Positions 19,277 to 30,245 of a stretch of DNA of 64,000 nucleotides are shown here, one piece after another. The stretch covers positions 30,754,899-30,818,898 of the forward strand of contig CM042535.1 of assembly GCA_023630585.1 (NCBI GenBank), read 5' to 3'. The position numbers and the translations under genes are program-made. This DNA is from Cranoglanis bouderius. Taxonomy: Eukaryota; Chordata; Actinopteri; Siluriformes; Cranoglanididae. The number at the start of each line of letters is the position of its first letter. Positions within the stretch are counted from its first letter, which is position 1. Below the pieces are notes generated by a model, which worked only from the letters and a program-made list of their open reading frames with translations, was not told where the DNA came from and ran no database searches.

Positions 19277-20235
19277 CAGTAGTGCTTGAAAGTTTGTGAA
19301 CCCTTTAGAATTTTCTATATTTCTGCATAAATATGACCTAAAACATCATCAGATTTTCACACAAGTCCTAAAAGTAGATAAAGAGAACCCAATTAAACAA
19401 ATGAGACGAAATATTATACTTGGTCATTTATTGAGGAAAATGATCCAATATTACATATCTGCAAGTGGCAAAAGTATGTGAACCTCTAGGATTAGCAGTT
19501 AATTTGAAGGTGAAAGGTGAAGAGTCAGGTGTTTTCAATCAATGCAATGACAATTTATTTAAAGAACAGGGATCTATCAAAGTCAGAGATGGATTTTAAG
19601 CACTTAGGGTCAACAGTCCAGAGCAATGGGGAGTGTGGAAAAGAGGTGAAGAAGCGTGTGCAGGCAGGTTGGAATGGGTGGAGAAAAGTGTCAGGTCTGT
19701 TGTGTGATAAAAGAGTACCAGCAAGAATGAAAGGAAAGGTGTACAGGACAGTAGTGAGACCAATGATGTTGTATGGTTTGGAGACAGTTGCACTGAGGAA
19801 AAGACAGGAGGAAGAGTTAGAGGTAGCCGAGCTGAAGATTTTGAGGTTCTCTTTGGGAGTGACGAGGATGGATAGGATCAGGAATGAGTACATCAGAGGG
19901 ACAGCACATGTGAGATGTTTTGGAGACAAAATTAGAGAGGCAAGGTTGAGATGGTTTGGACATGTTCAGAGGAGGGAGAGTGAATATATCGGTAAAAGGA
20001 TGCTGAGGTTAGAGCTGCCAGGCAGGAGGCCGAGAGGGAGACCAAAGAGGAGGTTTATGGATGTAGTGAAGGAGGACATAAAGGTAGTCGGTCTGAGAGA
20101 AGAGGATGCAGGGGATAGGGCTAGATGGAGGCAGATGATTCGCTGTGGCGACCCCTGAAGGGAACAGCCGAAAGGAAAAGAAGATTCATGCAGAAATCTA
20201 GAAAAATTTTAAGGGTTCGCTTTCAAGCACTACTG
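19277..20235. mobile_element. Tc1-like MITE carrying an RTE retrotransposon 3' end
   Basis: The termini CAGTAGTGCTTGAAAGTTTG and its inverse are flanked by TA at 19275-19276 and 20236-20237. The Tc1 part runs left to about 19582, and the right terminus begins near 20187. Between them lies about 600 bases of RTE-type LINE coding sequence. No target duplication for the RTE part is visible. Confidence 0.8.
19583..20186 (+). pseudogene. RTE-type LINE reverse transcriptase, C-terminal fragment
   Basis: One open frame encodes FKHLGSTVQSNGECGKEVK, then KVYRTVVRPMMLYGLETVAL, GVTRMDRIRNEYIRGTAH, RLRWFGHVQRRES and the ending WRQMIRCGDP before TGA at 20156-20158. This is the post-catalytic C-terminal region of fish RTE-clade proteins. 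The palm with its catalytic aspartates is absent. The frame is intact over about 190 residues, so the fragment is fairly young. The apparent ATG at 19517 lies in Tc1 sequence and is not a true start. The 3' tail is short (GGAACAGCCGAAAGG, then AAAGAAG). Confidence 0.85.
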
Positions 20236-20832
20236 TACAAGGATGAAACAGACTAAATTTAGCAGCTTACTCTGTGCTTGGATAGCAATACCTGCCCCTA
20301 AAACATACTGCTTAAAATGCTGCAGCAACAAATACCTGCTAGCTAGTTGCATTCTTTACACTGCCACATTCACAATCCTAAAAAGAAGAATAAAAAAATG
20401 TGTTTATATATTAAACAAATGACATAAGCAAATCAGATTATTTGATCAAATATGACTTACTATTACTAGGCGGTTGTCACATTCACACGTTCATCAAACT
20501 GTGAAAGAGAAGATTTATATTAGGAGTGGGAACAAGTACTTGAAAGTTCAACTCTATATTCACTTAATATGACACACTTTACACTTCTCGCAAGTAAGTA
20601 AACCAATTTCAGACCAATTTAAAAGGTTTATTTGGTACCATTGTCTGATCAATATTAAGCAGGGGACTGGAATAGAAAGAAAACACTTAAAACATATTTT
20701 TTGCCTTTTATGTGTATTAATGCATTTTTAATATATTTTATGTTCTGTTCAACTGTTTAATATTAATACCTTTAATATTTATTAAGAGATTAACTACTTT
20801 ATTGTGCTTGTCCATGCTAATCATTTAAAGAA

Positions 20833-20947
20833 AGGGTAGTGATAGCTCAGTGTTTTTTTTTTTTGTTTGTTTGTTTGTTTTTTTGTATAAACAAGATAAA
20901 TGTAATTTGCTCTGGATAAGGGCATCTGCCAAAATGCCATAAATGGT
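20833..20947 (+). repeat. Truncated SINE with A-box and tail
   Basis: GTGATAGCTCAGTG resembles the A-box region of the tRNA-derived SINE. It is followed by a T-run with (GTTT)n, then the tail GCTCTGGATAAGGGCATCTG, CCAAAATGCCATAAATG. The B-box part is missing. An (AAAT)n run follows to about 20976. Confidence 0.6.
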
Positions 20948-22304
20948 AAAAAATAAATAAATAAATAAATAAATAGATCTGGTTTATCATGTTATTCTGT
21001 AGAATTCTTCTCTTCACTGAAATTTGTTCTTTGACTCAAATGTATGTTAACTGGTGTACTATACAGTAAAAGGTACTACAGTGGGCACAAACACAAATGC
21101 AGATATATTACTAATGTTTAGCACCAGTATGTTTTTGTGCATTACTATGCATGCATTTAGGGAAAAGCACAACATAATAATACATATTACATATACTCAG
21201 ACACAGATCAATCATTTCAACAACTAATGTGTTAAATCTTAATATGTTGGGTTTGCGAGGTTATAAAAATGGCGAGAATACCACAGAATTGGCTAAGCTA
21301 AAGCTAGGCTAAGCACGGAGGTTGATGTCTAGCTAGCTAGTTTTGCAAGTTGGAAAAAGTGTGCTGGGAAAAAAAGACGAGGCATACTTCATTAGACTCG
21401 GACATCTTACTAGCCAGAAATCAAGTTGTATTACTAACATTTGATCCCTGGGCTAGCAAACTTCAGAAGTTGAACCGAGTACTCACTGACAATGTTAATT
21501 TGCACACTGAGTGAGTCTGAATTCAATCGAAGGGACGCTTGGAACAGTTCACCTCGCTTAATTATTTCAATGCTGTTGCATATATCACTCAACATTATGA
21601 TATACACATTCTTTGACAGCGAGGTCGATTCTTAACTACACTATAGTGATGTTGCGTATGACACTGAAGCTTCGAGGCACGTATCGAGCACGCAATACAG
21701 TCTCCAGTTGGCTCATTGGCTCAGTCTGGTTGGTTGGTTTGTGAGGAGTACTGTACTTTGAAAGTTGGGTAATCAATAGATTAAATCATCACTAATTATT
21801 TGTTGTTTTTGTTGTATTGGTTTTGTTTTGGTAATTTATACACTATACTTATATACTTTCCAACAGCAAGCGCATGAGCCACATCGGTCCTTGCAGAGAC
21901 AGCGTGAGAAAATGGCGGTCACACACTGTGAGCACGGTGTCGGAGCTTGTTTCACACATGCGCAAATGGCGATCCCCAAATGAAACTAATTTGTGTTAAT
22001 CAAACTGAAATAAATCTCATAGATGGCACTATTTATAAATTTTATGTTAGACTAGTTAAATATACATACGTATTACTCCTAATTAGATATGTTTAAATAA
22101 AGTGAACAAAAATTAAATGTGTCATATCTATGAAGGACCTGAATAATTTTTTTGAGTGTAATTACAAAAACCTAAGAGAAAAATAAACATTTTAGGAGCA
22201 CAGTTGAAGTAAATTTGTTTTCAGTATGATTATATGTTTTGTTGCTGCATTTATTTCATAAATAAAATTAATACTAAAATATTTTTATGGACTAACCGTT
22301 TTAT

Positions 22305-22416
22305 AAAAGCAATAAGCCCCGTGAAGCCGTGGTTTACAGTGGTTTGTGCCTAACAACACCCCTTAGCTGTTCTAAATTCACTGTAAACCACAGCTTCACG
22401 GGCTTATTGCTTTATT
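22305..22416. repeat. Foldback element, arms of about 40 bp
   Basis: AAAGCAATAAGCCCCGTGAA followed by GCCGTGGTTTACAGTG is answered by CACTGTAAACCACAGC and TTCACGGGCTTATTGCTTT. The arms are nearly perfect and the loop is about 35 bases. No coding content is present. Confidence 0.85.
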
Positions 22417-22419
22417 TTA

Positions 22420-23029
22420 AAGATGTTAACTTAATGTGCCACAATATAACATGCACAATTAGACAAGAGAAAACTGGGCTTGTCAATTATGATAGAATTA
22501 AGGAAAATAGTGTGTCATGACAAAGAAGTTTACCTTTTGATAAACCAAATTGAATATTTTAGTTAATTTGACAGGCTGTGGGTAAATTAACTCACCCAAA
22601 CGCATCCTATATGAGATGAATCAGATATATATATATATATATAACATAAATGTAACTCACATCTGCACAAAATTAAGCGAATGCAGAAGTGAACTTGCAA
22701 CAAGTTATGTGCTATTAAGAATGTGTAGCTCACATTTTGAAAACGGTCTTTCCCTAACAACGCACTGAAACTCAAAGAATAAATCCTAAAGCAATGGATA
22801 TCCAATCTGATCAAGAATTATATAAGAAACATGATAAATGTTCACATTTATAAGAAAAAAAGTTCCCATGTTAACAGGTTAGAGCATTCACACTGCACAC
22901 GGATACAGCATGGCAATCCGTTACAGAAGCGGTGCAAAATATACTAATACAGTAGCGGTGCAGCAATTGAGTCTATTTTTGCTGTGCTGCACATGCAGAA
23001 TTAAATAAGGGGTAATCATTTATAATTAG
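22420..23029. other. Non-coding stretch with short AT microsatellite
   Basis: A (TA)n run lies at 22625-22643. I see no gene. The right side may hold the 5' part of the LINE fragment that follows. Confidence 0.4.
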
Positions 23030-23860
23030 AACCAGAAGATATGACAACATCGCACCTATCTTATCCACACTGCATTGGCTCCCAGTGAAATTTCGCATTG
23101 ATTATAAAATACTACTACTGACTTATAAAGCGCTAAATGGCCTCGCGCCACAGTACCCGAGCGAAGTTTTGGTCTTTTATGATCCACCACGCCTGCTTCG
23201 ATCAAAAAGTGCAGGCTATTTGTTGGTACCTCGAATAGTGAAGGCTACAGCAGGGGGAAGAACTTTCTCTTACAAAGCCCGACAGTTATGGAACAGCCTT
23301 CCAATTAGTGTTTGGGACTCAGACACAGTCTCAGTGTTTAAGTCCAGGCTGAAAACTTATTTGTTTAGTCAAGCTTTTTATGAATAGTTTTTTCCATAGG
23401 TAAAGGAGCAGATCTAGAGGTCTCACAGGCATAGAGTGTTGTGGTGAACTAGGATGTTTGGATGCTGTCGCCCTCATCAACTGGAAGTCACATGCTGCTG
23501 CTGAGGATGGCCCCACACGGTGCAGCCTAAGGATCATTGAGATTACTGAGGATGGTACCACTTAAAAACCATAAAGATGCCACAAAACGTTTTGCACTCA
23601 AGTCTCCATCAGTGAACAGTGGAGAAGTGATCCCACTTTCACGCGTTCACCCAGGTTTGTTGATGGTGGAGTGGCTGGCCGCCTTATGTCCCAGGGAGCC
23701 CTCATGTCTGTGTTACCGTCTGGCTCTCCCTTTTAGTTATGCTGTCATAGCTATTCTTGCCAGAGTCCCTGCTTTCACTTATGCAAAGTACACTGTCCTT
23801 AACCATTAACCATTTATGTGCACGGATAAATCATTTATAATAAACATTCCATAAAGAAAT
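23030..23860 (+). mobile_element. LINE 3' end (L2/Rex1-like), 5'-truncated
   Basis: Coding sequence from about 23030 to 23387 gives YDNIAPILSTLHWLPVKFR, then YKILLLTYKALNGLAPQYP, KATAGGRTFSYKARQLWNSL and the ending FKSRLKTYLFSQAFYE. This is the C-terminal region downstream of the reverse transcriptase in fish jockey-superfamily LINEs. The frame is open. About 470 bases of probable 3' untranslated LINE sequence follow. The reverse transcriptase core is absent. Confidence 0.8.
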
Positions 23861-24817
23861 AAGACTTGTTGATTTTGGTGACTATAAAAAAAAATGGGCG
23901 AATTACACCGTATACACATCTATAACATATTCAAATCCGACACATATGCACAAGCTTGCGTGAGCATCATGGATCAAGCCATGGGTGTCACTAGGCCCTT
24001 TTCTGAAGCCCCCCTAAAAAATTGTGATTAACTCGGAATCTGTACACTAACTCGTGATCGCTTCAGTCCCCTTTAAAACTCGGCTCCACCCCGTCATTTA
24101 GTCTGCGTTGAGTCAGCGCGTTCTTCAATCCACAGCGGCGCGAGCAGAGTGAACGTCAGAAGCAGAGGACAAGGTGTGTGCATTTATTGATAGACTGTCA
24201 TGACATCTGCATCTGTGCAGTTCTTTGTCATAAATACAGTTTACATAATGTTGCTGGAGCAATACAGCATCCACTGTAATAAGTTTTCGCTGCGTTCACC
24301 CCCTCATCACACTATAGTTGTTTTCTTCCAGCGAAAATGGAGCGATTAACACCTATGAATGCATACGATCCTGATGCTATTTTCATTTGAAAATTTAATT
24401 TTTAATTTAAAACATATTATTGTGGATTGTGGCATTACATTACCATGCAGTCATGCACAGAGATAATTAAAGAGACACATCAGTGTCAGATAGCACTCAG
24501 TCAATGCACTCATTTAAACTGCATATCAGAGTGAATGACACAGAGAGAAAAACATCATGTGGAGTTATTTTTGTTTTGTATTATTAAATATAATTTTGTA
24601 TTAAATAATGACCCAGGAGTGGATCGTGACGTACATTTATTAGCTTTAGAGTAAAGGAATTTGTGATTTTTGATGTCACTGAATTATAGAAGTAGCAAAT
24701 TGATAGATTCGTGTTGTTATTTTATTAATAAATAGAAATGAAAAAAAATGATTTAATATAGAACAGATTAACATTTACATTTACAGACATTTACATTTAC
24801 TAGACATTTATATTTAA

Positions 24818-24930
24818 TCATTTAGCAGATGCTTTTATCCAAAGCGACTTACAAATGAGGAGAATAGAAGCAATTCGGTCAACAAGAGGGCAACAATATA
24901 CAGGTGCTGTAACAAGTCTCAGTAATTACA
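24818..24930 (-). repeat. Dispersed repeat with SINE/LINE-type tail
   Basis: CATTTAGCAGATGCTTTTAT, then CCAAAGCGACTTACAAATG, is the inverse of the fish SINE/LINE tail and is followed by further repeat sequence. The borders are uncertain. Confidence 0.55.
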
Positions 24931-25359
24931 TTAATTACATTAATACAAGATTTGTCTTATTCTTAATGAATATTAATGAATATTAGCTGGTTAGTTAAAA
25001 TGACTTGAAATGAAATCAATTTTCAGGGGTTGACTTGATGTAGAACCAACTGTACTGTTCATGTGGCTAAAAAAGCTAAAATGAACTAGATAACATGATC
25101 AAAATTTTGAAATTTATATTTCATTGTAGATGGATATATGACATTTTTTCTTGTCGCGTGGGAGTAGGTCTGCAAATGAGCAGCAGTCAGGTGAGAATAG
25201 AACATGGACAGCCTCTCACACACAATACCACTGTGTTCCCAAGATTGATTGCAGTCATTGCACCCTAATGTGTGGGTATAGTGGATAGAATTGTGGATTG
25301 CAATAAGGTTAATATACAACCCTACCCTAGTAGTCAAACAATATATTTTTTAATCATAC

Positions 25360-25910
25360 TGTTAGAGAACCCCTCGCGCTGCGCCGCTCGCGAAGCCAGG
25401 CGAGCGGCTTACTTCCGCATTCATTCACAAACTCCGCTGGACTGAATCATTCAGAGACTCACGTGTGCTCACTTCGCCATGTGCTTTTGTTTCGGTTTAT
25501 GCCATGTCTCCGCCTCCTTATGTTCATTGGTTCTCTGTTCTTTGGTTTACGTCATGTCTCCGCCCTTGTTCATTCATTGGTTTCCTGTTTATTGTTTTAT
25601 TATTAGTTTCAGGTGTGTCTTGTTGTCTTATTATCTAAGCCACTTTTTGTGTTCACTTCGTTGCGGAGTATTGTACTGGATTATGCCTATGTATGTTCGT
25701 TGGTTTTCTCTGCCCTCGTATTTCCTGGACACTGAATTTATGCCTCCTTACTTTGTGGATTTATGCCTCGTTACTTTGTGGATATATGCCTTGCTAATTT
25801 TGGACTATTGTTTGCCTCCCATGCTGTTGTGTTCCATTATTTTTGAGTATGTCCCTAATAAACTGACTTCTCCCCAGCGCATGCATCCAGCTCCTCTTTG
25901 TTTCCTAACA
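25360..25910 (+). mobile_element. Solo LTR with CATAC duplication
   Basis: The element begins TGTTAGAGAACCCC and ends TTTCCTAACA. It is flanked by CATAC at 25355-25359 and 25911-25915. It contains the signal CCTAATAAACTGACTT near the right end. It shares much sequence with the LTR at 51348-52179, for example CGTCATGTCTCCGCC. A 150-codon open frame inside is judged chance. Confidence 0.9.
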
Positions 25911-25990
25911 CATACCCTCATTGGGGGCTGAGCCCCCCTAAAATGAAAATCATAGAATCGCCCCTGGATCAAGCGCAAGCGGCAGTCATA

Positions 25991-26060
25991 ATTTTCTAAA
26001 CTTCAGCACTAGTCGAATGTTAATTTTTTAACACTCGACTAGTGTTGAAGTTTAGAAAAT
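25991..26060. repeat. Hairpin with 31-bp arms and short loop
   Basis: ATTTTCTAAACTTCAGCACT, then AGTCGAATGTT, pairs with AACACTCGACT and AGTGTTGAAGTTTAGAAAAT. There are two mismatches in the arms and an AATTTTTT loop. It starts 17 bases after the right target duplication of the hAT-like element. Confidence 0.88.
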
Positions 26061-28327
26061 GTGATGATAGTTTAGTTTATCGCGTTAAGTGGCCAATTTA
26101 AAACTAAAAGGGAAGTAAAAATCAATCTCAGATTTTACCTGAGGCCACCTCACAAGTCTCTCGCTCCTGCGCAAATTAACAAAACATGGCATTTAATTAC
26201 GAAATTAAGTTTGAAAGACATAAAAATATAACACATTCCACACCTGGAGTGACATTAAATGTTACATGGGCAAAATTTATGAATAAAGATAAATTTACAG
26301 CGCCTACCTTTTCCTCAACGTCCATCTGACAGTTTGAAATCTGATTCTGCGCGTTGTTAACAGTTTAAAATTCAAAGAGAAGTCTCGTGCCGTCATTAAA
26401 AAAATCTTTCCTTCACAAAGATATAATATTATGAATAATCACCATTCACTAAGCAAGATGTTTGGTAGTTGTTGTAACTCGCCCTTTTTGAGGACGTGGC
26501 CACGACGTTTCTGGACCGTTAGCCAATATATAAATAAAAATATATTTTAAAAAAAAGAACTTTACCAAGACGTGGCAACAACATTGTCATAAAGTAATGT
26601 CATGCTGACGAAAAGATGACTAACTGGCGACGTCATCAGAATGTACTGTGTTTGCTGGGTACTTACTTTTTCCAGAGATCACATCTATTGATATTTCTGT
26701 TGTATAAATGATTGAAAAAACAAATTTTCCTTGTGGTTTTGTTCAAGTATATCAACTTTATTAATAGGCACTGTTTCAAAGATGATCAAATGTTTGCTTG
26801 TTCAAAAAGGTCACCATGGGGTGTACTTATTTTTTCACATGACCGTATATGTACGTATAAAAGAGACGTTAATTCAATGTTTATTTTTAGTTGTATAGGT
26901 CAGTAATCAATTAATTTTCAATGTTGACTCAACATTCACGATTTGGTCGGTTCATCAGAGCATTATCAGGTTGAAAATAAAACTATCAATGTCATTCAAA
27001 AATCTATTCAATGTCAAAACGAAGTTGACTCTACAACACATACCGCCGAACTGCTCGAGATCATAATGTTTGTTCTACGCATGTCGAAACTTGGTTGGAA
27101 AAATCTGAGTTCTGTGCATACGCATCATTTGGATCGTATGGCCAACTGCCACTTCACACGGAGGTAAAGGTAAGCAAAAATGTATATTTCTTTCATCGCT
27201 TTAATACAGTCGTTTCAATGTGTAATGTTAAATATCATTTTAGAGTTGTAATGTTTTATATTTTGAAGCTTTTTTAACATCCCTACCTCATAATTTTGTA
27301 ATGTATTGTCCTGTTTGCTCACAGTCTGCCCGTGAGCTAAAGCAGCAGGTAACTCTGAGGTAAATTTTAGAAATGTTTTAACTATTTAAACTGGCAACTT
27401 CAACATGTCAAACTTAACATTTATTACTCCATAACTTTATTATTTTCTAAACTTTAAGATGCTAAGGTCATTTCGACTGGAAATGAGCCACAAAACTCCA
27501 TTAATGCCTTTCTCAAAAGGCTGCGATGGTGCATGGTCAGGGGCGTATCCACCTTCATAACCACTCACATTAAGAGAAATAATAATTACATTTTAAGAGG
27601 TGTATTTTGATGAATCGCAGTGCAAGTGAAAAAATTAGCCATTCGCTAAGCAGAAGCCTCTGCCAGCTGATTGCTTTGTCAGTGACCAGAACTAATGCGC
27701 ATACGGCAATTCCAGGGACATTCTAAAACGCTTAACGTGAAAAACGCTTAACGTGGCTTAATGCATTAAGACAGTGATATTAACAGGCCAAACTCAGTAA
27801 ACATCATATATATATATAAAGTATCACAAAAAAGTATTTGAAAAAGTCTCATCTTGTTTTTCTTCATTTCAGATTCATCATGAGTTGCATGTGCATGGCA
27901 CCCATTAAATAAATGTAAACATAGTCACACTTAATACTTCAGTGTAACAGAAATTTTAAAACAAAAATAATCATCCCCCTATCTCATTGCAGGCCCATAA
28001 ATCAAACCCCACGCCCACCACATTCGAACACTAGCCTGGGCTGATCTATAGTCCACAAAAACGATTACGGTATAGGTCATGCTGAATATGTTTTACGGCT
28101 GGAGGTTAGCCAAGAGAAAGCAAGATTTTTTTATGGTCATGATTGAATGGTTACGTTGTAACACAACTCTTCAGCAAGTGACACTGGAAAACTGCATGAT
28201 AGGGTGCATGAATTGGGCCCAGGGTTTTTTTTTTTTAAAGACCATAAAGTGGCTTCTCACATCACCGATCCCAGTGCATAGACAGGGTGAATCAATTAGG
28301 GAGTCACATATTGAACTACACATGTTG
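26061..28327. other. Long non-coding stretch, possible DNA-element remnant at about 26655-26848
   Basis: GGTCACCATGGGGTGTACTT, then ATTTTTTCACATGACCGTA, resembles a Tc1-like terminus, but the partner end is degraded. Around 26900-27020 lies CAATGTTGACTCAACATTC-type sequence that looks repetitive. I see no gene. Confidence 0.4.
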
Positions 28328-29574
28328 CAGCCCCAATTTCAAAAAAGTTGGGATGCTGTGTTAAATGTAAGTAAAAATAGAATGCAATGATTTGCAAATC
28401 TCATAAACCCATATGTTATTCACAATAGAACATATAAAACATATCAAATGTTTAAACTGAGGAAATGTACCATTTTAAGAAACAAATAAGGTCATTTTAA
28501 ATTTGATGGCTGTAACACATCTCAAAAAAGTTGGGATGGGGCAACAAACGGCTGGAAAAGTAAGTGTTACTAAAAAGAAACAGCTGGAGGAACATTTTGC
28601 AACTAATTAGGTTAACTGGCAACAGGTCAGTAACATGATTGGGTATAAAAAGAGTATCTTAGAGAGGCAGAGTCTCTCAGAAGTAAAGCTGGGCAGAGGT
28701 TCACCAATCTGTGAAAAACGGTGTCTACAAATTGTGGAACAATTTCAGAATAATGTTCCTCAACATAAAATTTTGACTTTGAATATCTCATCATCCACAG
28801 TACATAATATCATCAAAAGACGAATCAAAATTTTAAATTCTTTTTGGAAACCTCTGGATTTAAGAAGAGAGGGACCACCCGGCTTGTTATCAGTGCTCAG
28901 TTCAAAAGCCTGCATCTCTGATGGTATGAGGTGCATTAGTGCCTATGGAATGGGCAGCTTGCACATCTGGAAAGGCACCATCAATGCTGGAAGGTATATA
29001 CAGGTTTTAGAGCAACATATGCTTCCAACCAGATGATGTCTTTTTCAGGGAAGGCCTTGCATATTTCAGCAAGACAATGCTAAACCACATACTGCATCTA
29101 TTACAACAGCATGGCTTCATAGTAGAAGAGTCCGGGTGCTGAACTGGCCTCCCTGCAGTCCAGACCTTTCACCAATTGAAAACATTTGTCACATCACGAA
29201 ATGAAAAATACGACAAAGAAGACCCAGGACTGTTGAGCAGTGAATCCTGTATCAGACACAAATGGGACAACATTCCACTCCCAAAACTCCAGCAACTGGT
29301 CTCCTCAGTTCCCAGATGTATACGGATTGTTGTTAAAAGAAGAGGGGATGCTACACAGTGGTAAACATGGCCCTTTTTTTGAGACGTGTTGCTGCCATCA
29401 AATTCAAAATTACCTTATTTTCTCCTTAAAATGGTAAATTTACTCAGTCTAAACATTTGATATGTTTTCTATGTTTTATTGTGAATAAAATATGGGTTTA
29501 TGAGATTTGCAAATAATTGCATTGTTTTTATTTACATTTTACATAGCGTCCCAACTTTTTTGAAATTGGGGTTG
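28328..29574 (+). mobile_element. Tc1/mariner-type element, family E, decayed
   Basis: The termini CAGCCCCAATTTCAAAAAAG and the inverse (CTTTTTTGAAATTGGGGTTG) match. The right flank is TA (29575-29576) and the left flank is TG. The sub-terminal phrase CTCAAAAAAGTTGGGATG is repeated inside, as in other fish copies. It lies just upstream of the sulfotransferase gene. Confidence 0.88.
28690..29362 (+). pseudogene. Transposase pseudogene of the family E element
   Basis: Remnants can be read in shifting frames: ISAYGMGSLHIWKGTINAG, then LEQHMLPTR with a stop, CIFQQDNAKPHTASI, and CSPDLSPIENI. The second and third catalytic acids of a DDE core are therefore visible, but the first is not. Stops and frameshifts are frequent. 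It is older than families A-D by its state. Confidence 0.75.
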
Positions 29575-29576
29575 TA

Positions 29577-30016
29577 CAATATCAGCAGGAACATTAACTT
29601 TACATAGAGTAACAGGCAGCCATTTAGGTCTATGTGCTTCCGTTATTCTTGTTGTTTTTCTCTCTGTCCATCACATAAATAAACTTTGATTTTACCACAA
29701 TAATACTTTCTGCTGGTTAGAATGAAAGTGCTTGCATGAGTGTTATTTCCCTGGTGTGGCCTCCCTAAAACATTTTAAAAGCATTTGATCAGTTCATTCA
29801 TCATCTTGACAGGCAGGAAACCAGCCCTTGAGGCAACTAGAAACCCCCCATTTCTCATTCATGTGGGATTGAAGGGATGTGCCTTGCTCTCCTTGCTCCA
29901 CCTATCACCACACACCCAGTCACAGAGGCCCTGACGCTTGTACACTTACTTCTAGAGAGCAATTCCATTCATCTAAGTCCAGCTGCACAAACAATCTGGG
30001 AAAAGCCTAAGCAGGG
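29577..30016 (+). promoter_or_regulatory. Presumed upstream region of the sulfotransferase gene
   Basis: This is the gap between the family E element and the first coding exon. The sequence AAGCAGGGATG just before the first ATG could also be a splice acceptor, in which case a 5' non-coding exon lies further upstream. No TATA box can be called. Confidence 0.3.
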
Positions 30017-30245
30017 ATGCAGAGAGTGGAGACAGTGGAAGAACACAACACAAGCATGAACTCTTTCCCAACCAAGTTCCAGTCCAAAGTAGAGATGGCC
30101 ATGAACATGAGAGAGGAGAAGAAGCTCTACAGGTATAATGGTGTACTCTATCCTGTTATCATAAGCCCAGAGGAGAACTTCAGAGCTTTGGAGACTGTAG
30201 AGGCACGGAGCGATGATATATTACTGGTGGCTTATCCAAAATGTG
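30017..30245 (+). CDS. sult6b1-like: Sulfotransferase coding exon 1
   Basis: The exon encodes the N-terminus through RYNGVLYPVIISPEENFRAL, VEARSDDILLVAYPKC, and leaves in phase 1 at the donor GTAAGT. The short strand ILLVAYPKCG is the classic start of the sulfotransferase fold. Confidence 0.93.

Larger units (their letters stand above)
18618..22158. mobile_element. TA-flanked 3.5-kb element with CACTCAAAAAAA ends
   Basis: The left end CACTCAAAAAAAATAA is matched inverted at the right end (AATTTTTTTGAGTG), and both are flanked by TA (18616-18617 and 22159-22160). The terminal repeat is short and imperfect. The interior holds a nested Tc1 MITE at 19277-20235 and a SINE-like piece near 20833. 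The remainder has no open frame that I can assign. This type of A-rich terminus is frequent in fish non-autonomous DNA elements. Confidence 0.6.
23980..25966. mobile_element. hAT-like element with 8-bp target duplication and inserted LTR
   Basis: The ends CATGGGTGTCACTAGG and, inverted, CAGGGGCGATTCTATG are flanked by GATCAAGC at 23972-23979 and 25967-25974. The perfect 8-bp duplication supports a hAT origin. It contains a tail-bearing repeat near 24818 and a solo LTR at 25360-25910. No transposase frame is present. Related CAGGGGCxTTTCTA ends appear as fragments near 43470 and 57048. Confidence 0.85.

Noticed and set aside
19517..20158. A single 213-residue novel protein
   Set aside because: The first 20 or so residues come from Tc1 sequence and the rest is an RTE C-terminus, so the frame is a chance fusion without its own start.
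25479..25931. A 150-codon open frame rich in Cys, Leu, Phe and Tyr
   Set aside because: It lies wholly inside the solo LTR at 25360-25910 and crosses its right border. Its composition is that of a T-rich LTR and its sister LTR has a different frame.
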